The notes beneath the pieces were generated by a model. It was not told the origin of the DNA. It saw nothing but the letters and a program-made list of their open reading frames with translations, and made no database searches. 64,000 nt of DNA from Progne subis subis (Eukaryota > Chordata > Aves > Passeriformes > Hirundinidae), in NCBI GenBank assembly GCA_022316685.1, contig JAKJHU010000099.1, positions 2,225,668 to 2,289,667 on the forward strand. The letters run 5' to 3'. A program made the translations under genes and the position numbers. This document shows, piece by piece, positions 25,201 to 37,076 of the stretch. The number at the start of each line of letters is the position of its first letter. Position 1 is the stretch's first letter.

Positions 25201-28107
25201 AATTTCTGATGGTCACAAAGTTCAGAGGTGTTACTTGTGCTGAGGAGGGCTGGGTAACCCTATGAATTAAATAACCTCAGTGACTCTAGCAAAAAAAAAA
25301 GAGGTGAAATTTTATAGCAGAAGTTACAAAATACTATACTTCAATGTAATATCCTCGTGAGGCCAACTGGAGAACCATTGATTGGAAGAGGAGGAGAATG
25401 AGGAAAGTGTTTTGGATGCACAGGTCAGTTCCAGGATATGGCTTGAACTTCCAATATTCCTCATTGCCATTAACAACATTTGCTGCTCTGGGATGTTTTG
25501 TGCAAAGTATTTCAGGGAAATCCTCATTTGCTTATGTGAGGCACATTCCAGCATGGCATTCCTGCTTGGAGTCAGACTGGACTCGTAAGGAGGCAGCAGG
25601 AGAGTTAATTGGAATTGTCTTCTGCTGGGAGCTGCTGTGGACGGTGCAGGTAGTGATGAGCTCCTGCCAGCTGTCCCTCAAAAGCTCCTTTTAATGTCAG
25701 AAAGGACTTCTGAAGAGTTCTCTGTATACCTGGAATATTCTTAACCCTCAGAAAGCCAACTTGCTGATTTACCAGTTCTGGATATATCTGCTTGCCTCAG
25801 ACCCAGCCACAGAGTTCTGGATCTTGCTACTGCTTCTACTGAAAATAGTGATTTTTTTAGATAAGTCTCCACTGTTGTTCAGATGAGAATATGCAGATGA
25901 ATAGAAGCAGTTTGTATCACATCATGTGCAGCAGCTCAAAACTTGGTGACTGTGATCTGGGGACTCTTCCCCCAGATTTCTGAAAAAAAAAATCCCAGCA
26001 AGATGAAGTAAGGGAATGTTTAACAATCTCTCTCCTTTAAACCTGAATAATATTTTGTGGGATCAAGAAAAGGTGCTGTAGTAGGAGGATTTAATTCTTC
26101 TCAGTTTTCAAAGGTTTGCTGCAAAGAGGGGAACTGTGGAAGGTTGTAAAGTCAGAGGAGGGCAGGGAGAAGACTGACAAATGGTAAAATACATTTTATA
26201 ATAGGACAACTTAGTATAGGAATACTGCAGCCTCCTCTGCAGCGTATTGGGGCATGCACACGTGTGTAGGTACTGTGTGTGCATACAATCCATGTATTTC
26301 TGATTGAGGTGAAGGAGCTGGAATTAATAATTCCACTTATGACAACATCAAATGGTTTGACACACTGTGGTTCCTCTAAATTAGCAGTTAAAATCGGGTT
26401 TGCTATCAAGATTCCATAGAGATACCAGGACATTTTTTCTCCATCATATCTTTCCTGGCTTGGATTCATCTGGAGTTGTAGGATGATATTCTAAACCATC
26501 ACAGAGTGTACAGCACAGGGGCTGCCCATTTGGCTCCTGGTGTTAAGTGGTTTGCAGGATAGTATTGGGTGCTTGCCATGTTTGGATTGCAGGCAAATCG
26601 AATTTAAACATTAAAATTCTAGATCCGTATGGGGCCAATAGGCATCTTGGAGAATTCAGAGCCACAAAAACACTTCTGACCTGTTGGCTCCTGGTTTGAA
26701 AAAAAAGAAGAAAAAGCAGCACTTAATGGAATAATTCTACCTTGAGTATTAGGAGAAGATACTCAATGTGAGAAGGAAGGATAATGCTTGACTCTGACTA
26801 TAATTTTTAATGTGGATTAAAAGATTTTGGCAACAGAAGGAAGTTTGGGGTTTTTGTTTGGTTTTCTCCCTGACAGTACATACCTGCAGTTCTCAATGGC
26901 TGGATCATCAATTAGCAAAAGTAGTCCATTTTCCACTTCTTTTCCTCCCTTCTTATCAGTTCAGGAATTCTGACCTGTGGTGCAGATTCCAAGTGCCAGG
27001 AAATTAGGAGGAAGGCAATCAGATGCCTGCTTTGTACCGATAGATCAGAGACAAGATCCATTGGAGAACAGGCTGAAGTTTAACAAATCACTGCTTGGGA
27101 ACCTGAGCCAATTACCTGGAATGGGTTTAATGATTAACACTCAAAGTGAGAAATCAGGGAGCATGAATTAGCTTCAGATGTTGGCTTAAAATGGTCTGAA
27201 AGAATTGCCAATTTAGCCTCCTTTGTTAGAGAAGTTGAAGAAAATGCAGGTTTCTTGCACAGAACACAGAGCGTGTTGATTTGAGGTTGATAATATGCCA
27301 AGTCACAGAAATTCACAAGGGAATTAATTTCAGTACAGGTAAAAACTGACCTGAATTCTGAGTTGCTGCTGGATGTTTTTTTTTCTACTCGAGTGCACCC
27401 AGTGATCCAAGAGAGATGATACCAAAACATGATTCACAAATATCTCCTGTCTGTTGAATGGTATCGAATATTATGGTGAAGTGTCCCATTCCCAGCTGAG
27501 CAAAGTCAATTCTTTTCACCTGGATCTTTCAAAAACTGGACATCCAAGGTTTTTTACCTGGATGAGATGTGCACACGCTGGATGTGGCACACTTCCCCGC
27601 TTCTGTTGTGTTCCCATCATCTCTGGTCTCCAACGGTTTCACAAGGACATCAGTTGATATAGCTGGAAAAGTAAAGCACTTAGGCTTAAGTAAAACACTT
27701 TAATTGGCTCCCAGATGCAGTTTGAAGACTTTTTGCTGCCAGATTTAAACTTTCACCCCAGAGCTGTTGTTTTTTAAAATGTAGTGTTCCTTGCAGCAGT
27801 AAATAAAGTTGTTGTTCCTGCATGATCTCTTGTCCTGCCTCCTTGTCTCTCCAGGCAGATAGTTTTCTTTTTAAATGAAAAATAAAATGTACTTTCCTTC
27901 CTCTCTTGGGTTGCAGCTGCTTATAATTTTGTATGTAAAGGGGAATGAGGAGATCAGACTTTAAGGAAGGGAAGCTTATTGTCAGCACAGAAGGTATAAA
28001 AGCAAAGAAGGTTACATTCCAAGAGGTCTTTTCATTCTTAAATTGCTCCACCTGTGATCACCAAGTAGGTATTTTGAATTCCTAACCCATGAATCTAGAT
28101 TGATCAA

Positions 28108-28358
28108 ATTTAATAAAATGACATTGATTCTTTCAAATTGCTTTTAGTTCTTCCTTGTGAAAGAAAAAGGTGGATTTCTACTTAATGTATATTTTATTTT
28201 CCCAGGGTAATAAATTCTGTAGGTGTATTAAGCTAAAACTGAAGTTCACTGATTTTATCCCCCTGTACCTTCCTGAGAGAAGGTTTGGAGAAGTTTTAGG
28301 AAAAGCAGATCCTGGAAATTGGAAGTAGCAGCCAGTTCCAGAAGAGCTCCCTAAAAGA
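28108..28358 (+). repeat. Direct duplication, copy 1 (251 bp)
   Basis: This segment, beginning ATTTAATAAAATGACATTG and ending GAGCTCCCTAAAAGA, recurs almost unchanged at 29832-30080. By eye the copies differ by two single-base length differences (five Cs against four in the ATCCCC run; CCAGTTCC against CCATTCC) and one A/G substitution. They are in the same orientation, 1724 bases apart. The ends do not look like retroviral LTR termini (no TG...CA), and the 1.47 kb between the copies has no element-like coding. A recent local duplication, or two insertions of an unrecognised repeat family, would both fit. Confidence 0.97.
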
Positions 28359-29831
28359 GATGTTCATCGTGAGGAATGTGGGGCATCCTGGCAGACTTGG
28401 CAGGGGGTTAATCCAAAACACCTGAGCATTATTCCTCGGTTGGTAGTTCCCAAACTTTTTATGAATTTGAGGTCTTTTTGTTAGTTTTGTCATCCAAAAT
28501 ATCAGTGCAAATACCAGTGACAAAATTTGCTGCATGTGTATTCTCATGCTTTACTGTCGTGGTTTTTTATGGAATTTTCTGGCCAGGTGTTTCAGTTTGG
28601 GATAGAGCTTCATGGCACTTTAGTTTAAAACAAAAAAAGTTTAGCCTAACAATGAGATGAAATTTGTTTCATTCCCCACCAGTCCATTGAGGGAGAAAGT
28701 TTTGTGTGGACTTTGTTTTTAGGGTGTGGTGTAACTTCAGTCAGTGCCAAGGAATTGCTAGCTTGGGACGTTTCTGTCAGTAAAACAGCCCCTTCAGTGG
28801 TTCCTCTGTTCTTCTTTACCTCAAGACAACCAGCATAAGAAAGATTAGTGTATTTCAATGGAAAACAAACAAACAAATTACATTAACCTGAAACAATTAA
28901 CTTCCAAACTTTCCTAGTGGATTCTTTTCCTGAGCAGCCCTGTTCCGGCTCCATGAGAAACTCCTGCCTTTCCTCTGTGCTGTGGCCAGGCCTGTGTGGC
29001 CGCCCTGTCGCTGGTGCTTGAGGTAATTTGTCCAAAACCACTTGCAGTCATTAAAAAGACATTGGAAGTGTTGGCAAATGTACAACTGCATTGTTCCCAT
29101 AAGTGTGCTTGAGAGAGGATATTTCCTCAAGAGTCGTTAATCAGGTGCTGGACAATTACAGCTTTAATTCCACCAGTGTTTCTATGAAACTTTCTGTTCC
29201 TTTACACCACAAATTCCTTCTGCTCTGAACAAGTGGTTTGTGGAAGGTGGTCTCTTGTTGGTTTAGAGCTTGACATCTCTGTTTCATTGCTCAGGCATGT
29301 AAATCCAGGAAGAAAGAAAGTAAGGAATCATCTGAGCACAGCTATGCCTATACAGTCTGATGGTAAATTGTAACTGTTAGTGCTCACAAAGTCCTATTTA
29401 TTCAGTATTCTGCCAGCTCTGTTCTATTATTTGGGGTTCTGTTGTTGGGATGCTTTAGAAGTACATGGAGAACAATATTTGGGTTTGAGTTTTAAGACCA
29501 ATACTTTGGATTTTCAACAGGTGTTTTGCAGAAAGCTGTGCAGAGCTGATAATGCAAAAAGTAATGGAGTAAATATTGTAGAACTCTAATATTCTGTAAG
29601 TTGTGATATATCACCCACCCCAGTTGCATTGTGTTTTGTTACTGATCCTCCACCTCAGCTCAGTCTTATCTCCTTTTGGGATATTCTGCTAAAGGAGTTG
29701 ATTCAGTCCTCTGGGCATCAGGGTGAAATATTCTGGTGTTGGGACATGACCCAAGGCAATGAAAATCCTGAGTTGGTGACTTTACATGAGGTAACACAGT
29801 CCTTATCCTCCTCCACAAACCGAGTGTGGTC

Positions 29832-30080
29832 ATTTAATAAAATGACATTGATTCTTTCAAATTGCTTTTAGTTCTTCCTTGTGAAAGAAAAAGGTGGATT
29901 TCTACTTAATGTATATTTTATTTTCCCAGGGTAATAAATTCTGTAGGTGTATTAAGCTAAAACTGAAGTTCACTGATTTTATCCCCTGTACCTTCCTGAG
30001 AGAAGGTTTGGAGAAGTTTTAGGAAAAGCAGATCCTGGAAATTGGAAGTAGCAGCCATTCCAGAGGAGCTCCCTAAAAGA
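29832..30080 (+). repeat. Direct duplication, copy 2 (249 bp)
   Basis: Second copy of the 28108-28358 segment, nearly identical and in the same orientation within intron 2. The flanking bases differ on both sides (GTGTGGTC before and CAGAAGAATGG after, against TTGATCAA and GATGTTCATCG for copy 1), so the repeat edges are sharp. Each copy contains TTTTATTTTCCCAG, an acceptor-like string followed by GGTAAT; I see no sign that it is used. Confidence 0.97.
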
Positions 30081-31443
30081 CAGAAGAATGGAGCACATCA
30101 GCAAGATAAAAAACTTTAAAGTAATTGGGGTTTATTGACTAGGAGGAGAAGTAGCAAACAATTGACAAAATCATTGAAAAAGTGATTTTAAAAGAGAGGA
30201 AGGAGGGGAAAAAAACAGTTTGCAGTGGACTAGAGGAGAGGAACAGTAGGTTGTGAGGGAGAAGAGGCTGTGAAGGATGGAGATGGAGTTAGAAAGGAAC
30301 TTTACCAGAAAACTTCACCACAAGCACTGCCCCACTAACAGGCAGCACAGAGACTTCACCTGTGTTGCCTGCTGGGCTCCATGGCAGAATTCCTGCTGCA
30401 TGGCATGTGGTTTGGCTTACTGAGCACTTCAGAGTAATTCACTTCTGTTCCTTGCAGGCCACCTAATGTGGTAATGGTTTCCTGTGTTTAAAACAAGTTT
30501 CCATTGCAGTAAGACTATTCTAATAATTCTAATCTGGAAATAAAAGGAATTTAAAAACCAAAATAAATGAAAGCTCTACACTCGAGGGAGAAGGGGGATG
30601 TGTTTACTTAGGTATTTGCTGACCGTGTTTCAGTAAGATTTATTAGTGCCAGCTGATTTTTAACTTTCTTGTGATTGTTGCTGTTTTTCATATCTATGTA
30701 CTGAAAATCAGCAGTTTACTATGATTACTTTGCACTTTTTCCGTGGTATATGTTGGAGTAAGATTACATTTCTCATTTTGTTTCTTGGCTTTCTTTTGTT
30801 TAAGGTTGTGCAAGAAAAATATTTTTAGCATTGGTCAGTGTTCATTTGTTTGTTCTGAAAGGGTGTGTGAAATGAAAAATGGAGACAGAAGTAACCTGTG
30901 GAATAAACTACCCTGGAAAACCTTTCCCCTGGAGAAATAGCTTTGAATTTGCAATGCTGTCTTCTGTTTGAGCCTTCATTTGGATTTTTACCTAGATGCT
31001 TTCTGATTATTTTAACGGTCTTGAAGAGAAATTGCTGAAGTCTTAGGAAAAGACAGTTCAAACTCATATATCAACTCTTACAGAGCTGGTTCTGTGTGTG
31101 TTGTAGTCAGTCACTGTCCTGATGCCTCCTGGTAACTCAGGTGTTCGAAAGGTAAATTGTGGATTACAAACAGCTTGAAGGCAGCTTATGCTTTGTTGTC
31201 CTGCAGTTTTCTTGCTCTGCCTGAAGCAACTGAATAACTCACACTGAAACTGGAAAAATGTCTGGGTTTTTCTCTTTTTTTTTTTTTTTTTCCCTCTTCC
31301 AGATTCTAAGGTATAGCTTTTTTCTTCTTTTGTGGACTGCTTGGAAGAAAAAATGCCTGACTTGGAAGCCTGCTTTAAAATGCCTTCTGGTTTATGAACT
31401 CACATCTTTTTTCCTCCTCCCCAACTTCCCTTCTGTTTTGCAG

Positions 31444-31557
31444 CCATAGACCTTTTGTATGGGGGTATATACTGCTTTATGTGTCAAGATTACATATACG
31501 ACAAAGACATGGAACAAATTGCCAAAGAAGAACAACGAAAAGCTTGGAAATTACAAG
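31444..31557 (+). CDS. USP22: USP22-like deubiquitinase, exon 3 (end of ZnF-UBP and linker)
   Basis: This 114-bp exon (phase 1 in, phase 1 out) encodes [20 protein letters not shown] then [17 protein letters not shown], matching human USP22 about residues 103-139 with no gap. It carries the last CFMC zinc-ligand pair and the beta strand of the ZnF-UBP fold, then the basic, glutamate-rich linker to the protease domain. From memory, human USP22 has MEII where this gene has MEQI; the Gln is shared with USP27X and USP51. The acceptor is strong (TTCTGTTTTGCAG). The donor is weak: CAAG|GTTTGG instead of GTRAGT. The reading frame continues open past it for 51 codons, to a stop at 31710-31712. See the finding on a possible intronic-polyadenylation isoform. 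Confidence 0.97.
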
Positions 31558-31872
31558 GTTTGGTTTTCCTGCCTGAATTTCTTGTTTCTGTTTTTAATCA
31601 TACCTGTCCCTCCTATTTGTTCAGTGGCAAAAAGAAAAATAAAAAACCAATGCTGAGGGGAAGAAAGAGCTCTTTGGAGAGAGTAGTGCAAGCCATGGGA
31701 GAGAGATGTTAGTTCTTGCTTTCCAGGAGTCAGACTGTGGGTTTAACACATGCACCACGCCTAGTTATAGCAAAAGTATTTTATTTTTAATTCTAAAAAT
31801 TATAGAACTATCTAACATTAATCCTGCAGAACTTGCATAGTATCAAAAGTTAGATCTCTATTAGGTAGAGAA

Positions 31873-31990
31873 TGTAACAGTCTGCTCCTTTAGGCTTATA
31901 TACGTGGTATAGGCAATAAATCTGTTCCCCTCACATGAAATGCCACCCTTGTGTGTGATTTTTTTTTTTTTTTTAACTTTTTGTTTTTTT
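31873..31990 (+). promoter_or_regulatory. Candidate intronic polyadenylation signal
   Basis: The three usual parts of a vertebrate poly(A) site occur with normal spacing: TGTA at 31873-31876, AATAAA at 31915-31920, and a downstream GTGTGTG (31951-31957) followed by a long T run (31959-31974). Cleavage would fall around 31935-31950. The site lies about 200 bases after the read-through stop codon of exon 3. The motifs are seen directly; use is inferred, and AATAAA alone is frequent in AT-rich introns. Confidence 0.45.
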
Positions 31991-32397
31991 TAAATAGATC
32001 ATGCCAGCTTACTTACACACCTGTGCTTTCATGGTACATGCACAGTATCTATGTAGAAATATTTACACACAAATATATGTACACACATTTGTTTTATTCA
32101 GTTTGCTTTCCCTAATTTTTTCTTTTTTAGCCTTCACCCCAACAGTGGTTTCTCACTACCAGTGTACAATGACAGGTAAGAGGCGTGGGCTGGCGACGCA
32201 CCTCACTAACAAGCGTCCCTTTGCTGATTATCCTGCCATTTTAGACATGAATCACAGTTAAGAATGCCAGTTTTATCGTGCAAATCGTTTTCCTCTTGTT
32301 TGGATATGTTCCAATGATTGAACAATTGCAGCAAACTTGATTTCATATGCCCTTTCCTTGATAGAATTCCTCCAAAACAAACTTTTTTTTTCCCTTT

Positions 32398-32560
32398 TGT
32401 TTCTGGTGGGTGTGGGGTTTTTTTGTTTGTTTTTGGGAGTGTTTTTTGTGTTTGGTTTGGTTTGGTTTTTTTGTTTGGGTTTTTTTTTTTGTTGTTGGAT
32501 TGGTTGGTTGGTTTTATTGGTTTTGGTTTTTTGTTGGGGTTTTTTTTTGTTGTTTTTTGG
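32398..32560 (+). repeat. G/T-only low-complexity tract
   Basis: About 163 bases of the plus strand consist of G and T with only about four exceptions (near 32404, 32438, 32499 and 32516). They include TTTGG, TTGG and TTTTTTG units and several GGG or GGGG runs. The minus-strand frames across it give lysine/asparagine/proline-rich peptides that are artefacts. Transcription would give a G/U-rich intronic RNA that can bind CELF/TIA-type proteins and can pair with the A/C-rich tract at 59901-59954. Confidence 0.9.
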
Positions 32561-35500
32561 AAAGGAAATATCATTCATTCTAAACTGAGTAGTTTGTAAG
32601 CATCACTTTTAAAAGCTTGTCATCTTCCATTTCCATTGGCCTCTGGGGCGTATGTTTGCTTAAAGTGGGAAAGTCTGTATTTGAAGACAGATGACTTCTG
32701 TCTAGTAACGTCTCTTCTGGAATCCATGGCATCCTGTTTCAATGTGACAACCTTAGTCAGGGCTGATATGACTTCAAACCATTCTTAACCTCATTTCCAA
32801 TTTTAAAAATAGCAGCTAACATCGTATTAACGAGAGCTTTTCTGCTGGCTCAGAAGATAGCTGCCTTCACTTGGTTCCTGCTACAGATCCCTGTCTGCTT
32901 CCTGCTTGTTCCCTCTTTGAGGGAAGGGAGTCAGAGGAAAGAGAGATTGGGAGTCCTAGAGCAAGGAAATGCACCTTAAGATGTTTTAGCACAAAGCACT
33001 GGTTTTCAAGGCAAGACAAAATGGGAATATGTTTAAAAGCCTTTCATTCAAGCTCTGCAGCTATTCTGGAAACTCCTTCAGTCTGTGTTTGAGACACCAA
33101 ATTAATCAGCTGCAACAACATAACAGATCTTCATTATGCTATAGAAGAGGAAACCTCCCCCAGTTTCTTACTACTAAATATGCAGATTTAAAGAGTAATT
33201 TATTAGTTATGTTGTCCTTATCAATACATTTGTGCCTTGTGGACTGCGCTGCAGCCACTTTGTCCTGCCGTGGACATCAGCCTGCTGTAGTTTGTATTCC
33301 AGGGAATTACAGCTACAAGATTTTCCTCTGGTCATCTTGGACCACAGAATTGTGGAGAGAAGGTTGGAGACTCACCCAGAGGAACTGCCAGGCAGGAAAC
33401 CTCTGTACTGATTAACTGACTAATGAATGGCACATTAAATATACATACACAAATGCATATTTGTATGAATATGCACATTGCATCTTCTGTCCCTGGAGAG
33501 CTAATCTGTAGTGACCAGTGAAGGCAGAAAATCAAGAAGTAGACAACAATACTTTAAATTACTGGAGTCTGCAATATAGCCTTTTAACTTTTTTCTTTAA
33601 AGTCATGGCATAGGTTCTTTTTTATGTCTTTATTATGAAACCATGTGTTTCCTCAAAAATTTATCTAAGGGATGAGAAATCTACATGGGAGAAATAATGG
33701 AGAATTATGTCCAGTTTCTTCCTTTTCTCTCTGTTGTTCCAGTCCACGTGCTCCCTCCCTCTTGTTTATCTGAAAGATCCCTTCTTTCTCCAAACTGAAT
33801 GTCAAGAGGAGCACAAACCCCAAACTCAGTGTCTTGGGTTTATATTGCTACCACAGAGTTAATTTACCTCAGATCTTGTTGCCAACTTAACTTCAGAAGT
33901 GAATCCAGTCTGCAGAAACTGATTGGCTTAAAAACTGAAGGGTAAATGCAATATATTTTCAACTTTCTCTCCACAGTGCTTGAAGGATGTTAGTTTATAC
34001 TTTAATAGATGCTCACATAACAACATGATGCCTGGAGAAAAAAAAAAAAATGTTTTAAGAAAACCCCCTAAATGTCATGAGATTCATTTCATACTCCTGT
34101 AGTATTAACTCCCAGTGTGCTGAATTCCCCAGTCCAGCTGCAGTTCGGGGTTATCTGATGTAACTCTGAACAAGTTGTAACTTGGCCAGTGTTTTTTTCC
34201 TTTGGTATTGAATATTAATAACAGGGGAGGTGAGAATACACAAAGCCCTTTGTTCTAATTAATGTCTGAATTTTCGGGAGGAGAAAAATTGGAATTTGCT
34301 GATGTTTAGCAAAGTAAATAACGATTGAAAAATGGTGACTTATATAAACTAGAGTCTTAATTTTCCTTCACTCAACCCTATGCCCCTGATGAATTCTCTG
34401 AGAAATGCCAATTTCAGTATTTCACCCAATAAAATAATTTCTTAGATGGAGATTTCACATGCTGACTTGAATCTCTGGCTATTTTATTGCAGCATTTTAA
34501 AAATACTAATTTTCACTTCTCTAACACTACTTTCCTTTAATTGTAAATGGTGACCTGTGCATGGTTTGCAAATCTTTGTTTAAGGTAGTTTATGTTGGAG
34601 TTTTTGGCATGCTTGTGAGTGTTATTAAGCCTTTTTATTAGACCTCTTTCCTTCTTTGTCTTTTGGGTTGTTTTGTTGCTGTTTTTAATTTTTAACCATC
34701 AAACCATTCCTGGTAAATGGCTCTGCCTTTTCCAAAATTTCGAGAGTAATATAACCTCAGCATTCCTGCTAAGTTATATAGCTGGAACAGGAACATGTTT
34801 TAATTTCTGTGTCTGACTTCACTTGTGCTCCTTCTAATGAAAGGCTTCTGCAAAAACCTTTTCTGTCTGGTTTGCTCTGTTTGTGGCATTAATTGCACAT
34901 GGTTTTTTGTTTCCTTTCATTTCTTTTTAATTGAACAAATATTTGATTCACCAAGAATCCTTAAAAGTAATTCAGTCTGTCATGTTTAACCTTACTTAGA
35001 GTTGCTCTTGTGACATGCTTTGGTCCCCATCCTCAACATCATCTAAACTATATAACTACATATAGATAAATATAAATACACCTGAATAGTGCTGCTGATA
35101 TACGTGGAGCTATTGCATGCCTAAAGTGCACATGTGTTTCCAGGTATGAATTTTGTTGTATTTGACTTAAATTCAACACATCCAAGGAGGTATTTTTTAA
35201 TTATTATCAGGGTTCATCACACTGACTGCCTGTGTTTGGCCATGTTTTAACTGCAGTGAACCCAAACACAGGAATTTCCAGCTGCACAGTGCAATTACTG
35301 CTGCTAACACGGTTGTTACCAATGAATTTATATCAATTCCTCAGGGAGCATTACAAACATGACCAGGGTTGCTGGAGACAGCCAGTGCCAAACCTGTTGG
35401 AAGCCAATGTTCCATCCTCTGTGAAGTGTCCATCTGTGTGTCTCCAAAGGGTCTCTGCAGACGTGCAGTGTGTCCAAAGCATTGCAGCTGTGTTATCTCA

Positions 35501-36974
35501 TCAGTCTCAGTCATTCCCTGCCTTTTCTCTTTTCCTGGGTGTGTAGCTTGATGCTGAACCTTGGATAAAGGAAGGGGATTCTGGTGGTGTTCCTTAAGCT
35601 CCTTGCATAATCTGTTGTTGAATCAAATAAAGTGAGAGATGGGTGTATTTGTGTAAATAAGAATTCTCTAGTCCTTGAGAATCCAAAAATGAGAGCTTCT
35701 ATTACTAGAACCTGGAGGGTCAGTAGTAATCATGAATTGAACATTTTTGGGAGGGTAGTTTCTGACAAGCATAGCTATTTCTGAAAATGAAGATCAAAGA
35801 GCCATTAAAATTTAATGTATATTATGCAGAATGTGTAAGCCTCCAGCTATATTTTTCTACTATCCTTTTCATATGTATGATTTATAATTTATTTTCTGTA
35901 GCAAAGCGCTTCTTCTGTTCCATGCATTCTGTGAAAAATCTCTTAATTGACTTTAATTCTCAGTTTTAGAATAGACTGCTTGCCATCTTATAATTCTTTA
36001 TTTTTAATGGTGAGATGCCTTTGTGATCCACGATAATTGACCTTGCACAGCAATTTCTGTGCTACGTAGAAAGCTGCAGCAGTATTGAGCTGGTCAGCAC
36101 GTGAGTCTTCACTGTTGTGTTTTTCTAGTATCAGGTTTACACTGAACACAGCTCTGTGCTGATTTTAAATCTGGTCTCCATGCTACTGACCTGACTCATT
36201 CCTACTGCACTTTCCTTTGAGCAAAAGAAATCTACTGGAAATGCAATGTTGGTCTTCAAAGAGAATAATGACGGATTTTAGCTCATGAGAAAGGGTAGTT
36301 TAATATTTGGAGAGTTTTGGCTGGTTGGTGGAGGGAGGGTGGTCTTTAAACCTACTACTAATTTCATTTTTAGATAACATTAGATATGTCAGCAAAGGGA
36401 ATGTCAAAAACTAAAACTGGTCTAATCCTGCATTAATAGTATAAGGAGAGGTCATTCTATGTAATGGCATATCCTAAGACATGTAGTAACTGTTTAGTAT
36501 ATTGAATTATTAAATTCTGCTGTTCTCTAAAGATTATCTGTCCATTAAGTTGGGTCAGTTTAGATTTATTTAATAACTTGTCGAGTTCATCAATGCTGGT
36601 TCTGTCATTGAACCTCCTCTGAGCACAAAGAAATGTATTTTTGTGTAACAGCAAGTTTATTCTTGTGCTGGAATTTCTTTTTTTAACTGAAAGGAGGATT
36701 ATAATCCAATAGTGGAAAGTTTATTGGCCTAGCTGTTCTTTATAAGTAAAAAAGAACCTTTCTTTTCTTATATTAGTTTTTCTTTTTTTGGAAAATTCAG
36801 TGATACCTTTCCAAAACATATATTTTGAGACGGGGTAAAAAGCAATCAGTAGTCCTGAAGTTGTGCATAAATTGAATCTAACCTAATGGACAGAAGGTTG
36901 AAAGTTTTGACTTGATCGGAATTTTTAATCCTTTCACTAAAGAACTTCCTGAAACTTTGTTTTCATCTGCTTAG

Positions 36975-37076
36975 GCATTGGAGAGAAGTATTCAACATGG
37001 GAGCCGACCAAGAGAGAGTTAGAATTGCTACGACACAACCCCAAGCGAAGAAAAATAACCACAAACTGCACCATAG
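36975..37076 (+). CDS. USP22: USP22-like deubiquitinase, exon 4 (linker to catalytic domain)
   Basis: This 102-bp exon (phase 1 in, phase 1 out) encodes a split Gly, then [20 protein letters not shown] and [13 protein letters not shown]. It corresponds to human USP22 about residues 141-173 without a gap; the human form from memory is [20 protein letters not shown]. It is the connector between the ZnF-UBP finger and the protease core and contains a basic cluster (NPKRRK) likely to help nuclear localisation. Acceptor CTGCTTAG and donor ATAG|GTGAGT are normal. USP27X has [20 protein letters not shown] here and USP51 is more diverged, so this exon is closer to USP22. Confidence 0.97.

Larger units (their letters stand above)
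20760..31443 (+). other. Intron 2 of the USP22-like gene
   Basis: This 10.7-kb intron runs from GTGAGT at 20760 to a long pyrimidine tract (TTTTTTCCTCCTCCCC, then TTCTGTTTTGCAG) at 31443. It holds a 5'-truncated CR1 at 21940-22290, an A19 run at 21580-21598, a short TA repeat near 22482-22493, and the direct duplication at 28108-28358 and 29832-30080. A 14-bp palindrome (GTCTCCATGGAGAC) sits at 23296-23309. No other exon or RNA gene is recognisable; open frames on both strands are short and unlike known proteins. Confidence 0.9.
31558..36974 (+). other. Intron 3 of the USP22-like gene
   Basis: This 5.4-kb intron begins with the weak donor GTTTGG and ends with TTTTCATCTGCTTAG before exon 4. 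It holds the read-through frame (to 31712), a candidate poly(A) signal at 31915, and the G/T-only tract at 32398-32560. No repeat family and no further exon is recognisable in the remaining sequence. Confidence 0.9.

Noticed and set aside
28108..30080. The two 250-bp direct repeats as the LTRs of a small retrotransposon
   Set aside because: The repeat ends are not TG...CA, I see no primer-binding site or polypurine tract next to them, and the 1.47 kb between has no gag or pol-like frame.
32206..32578. Minus-strand lysine/asparagine/proline-rich open frames
   Set aside because: They are produced by the G/T-only tract at 32398-32560, which read in reverse is A/C-only and cannot form stop codons. 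Low complexity, not a gene.
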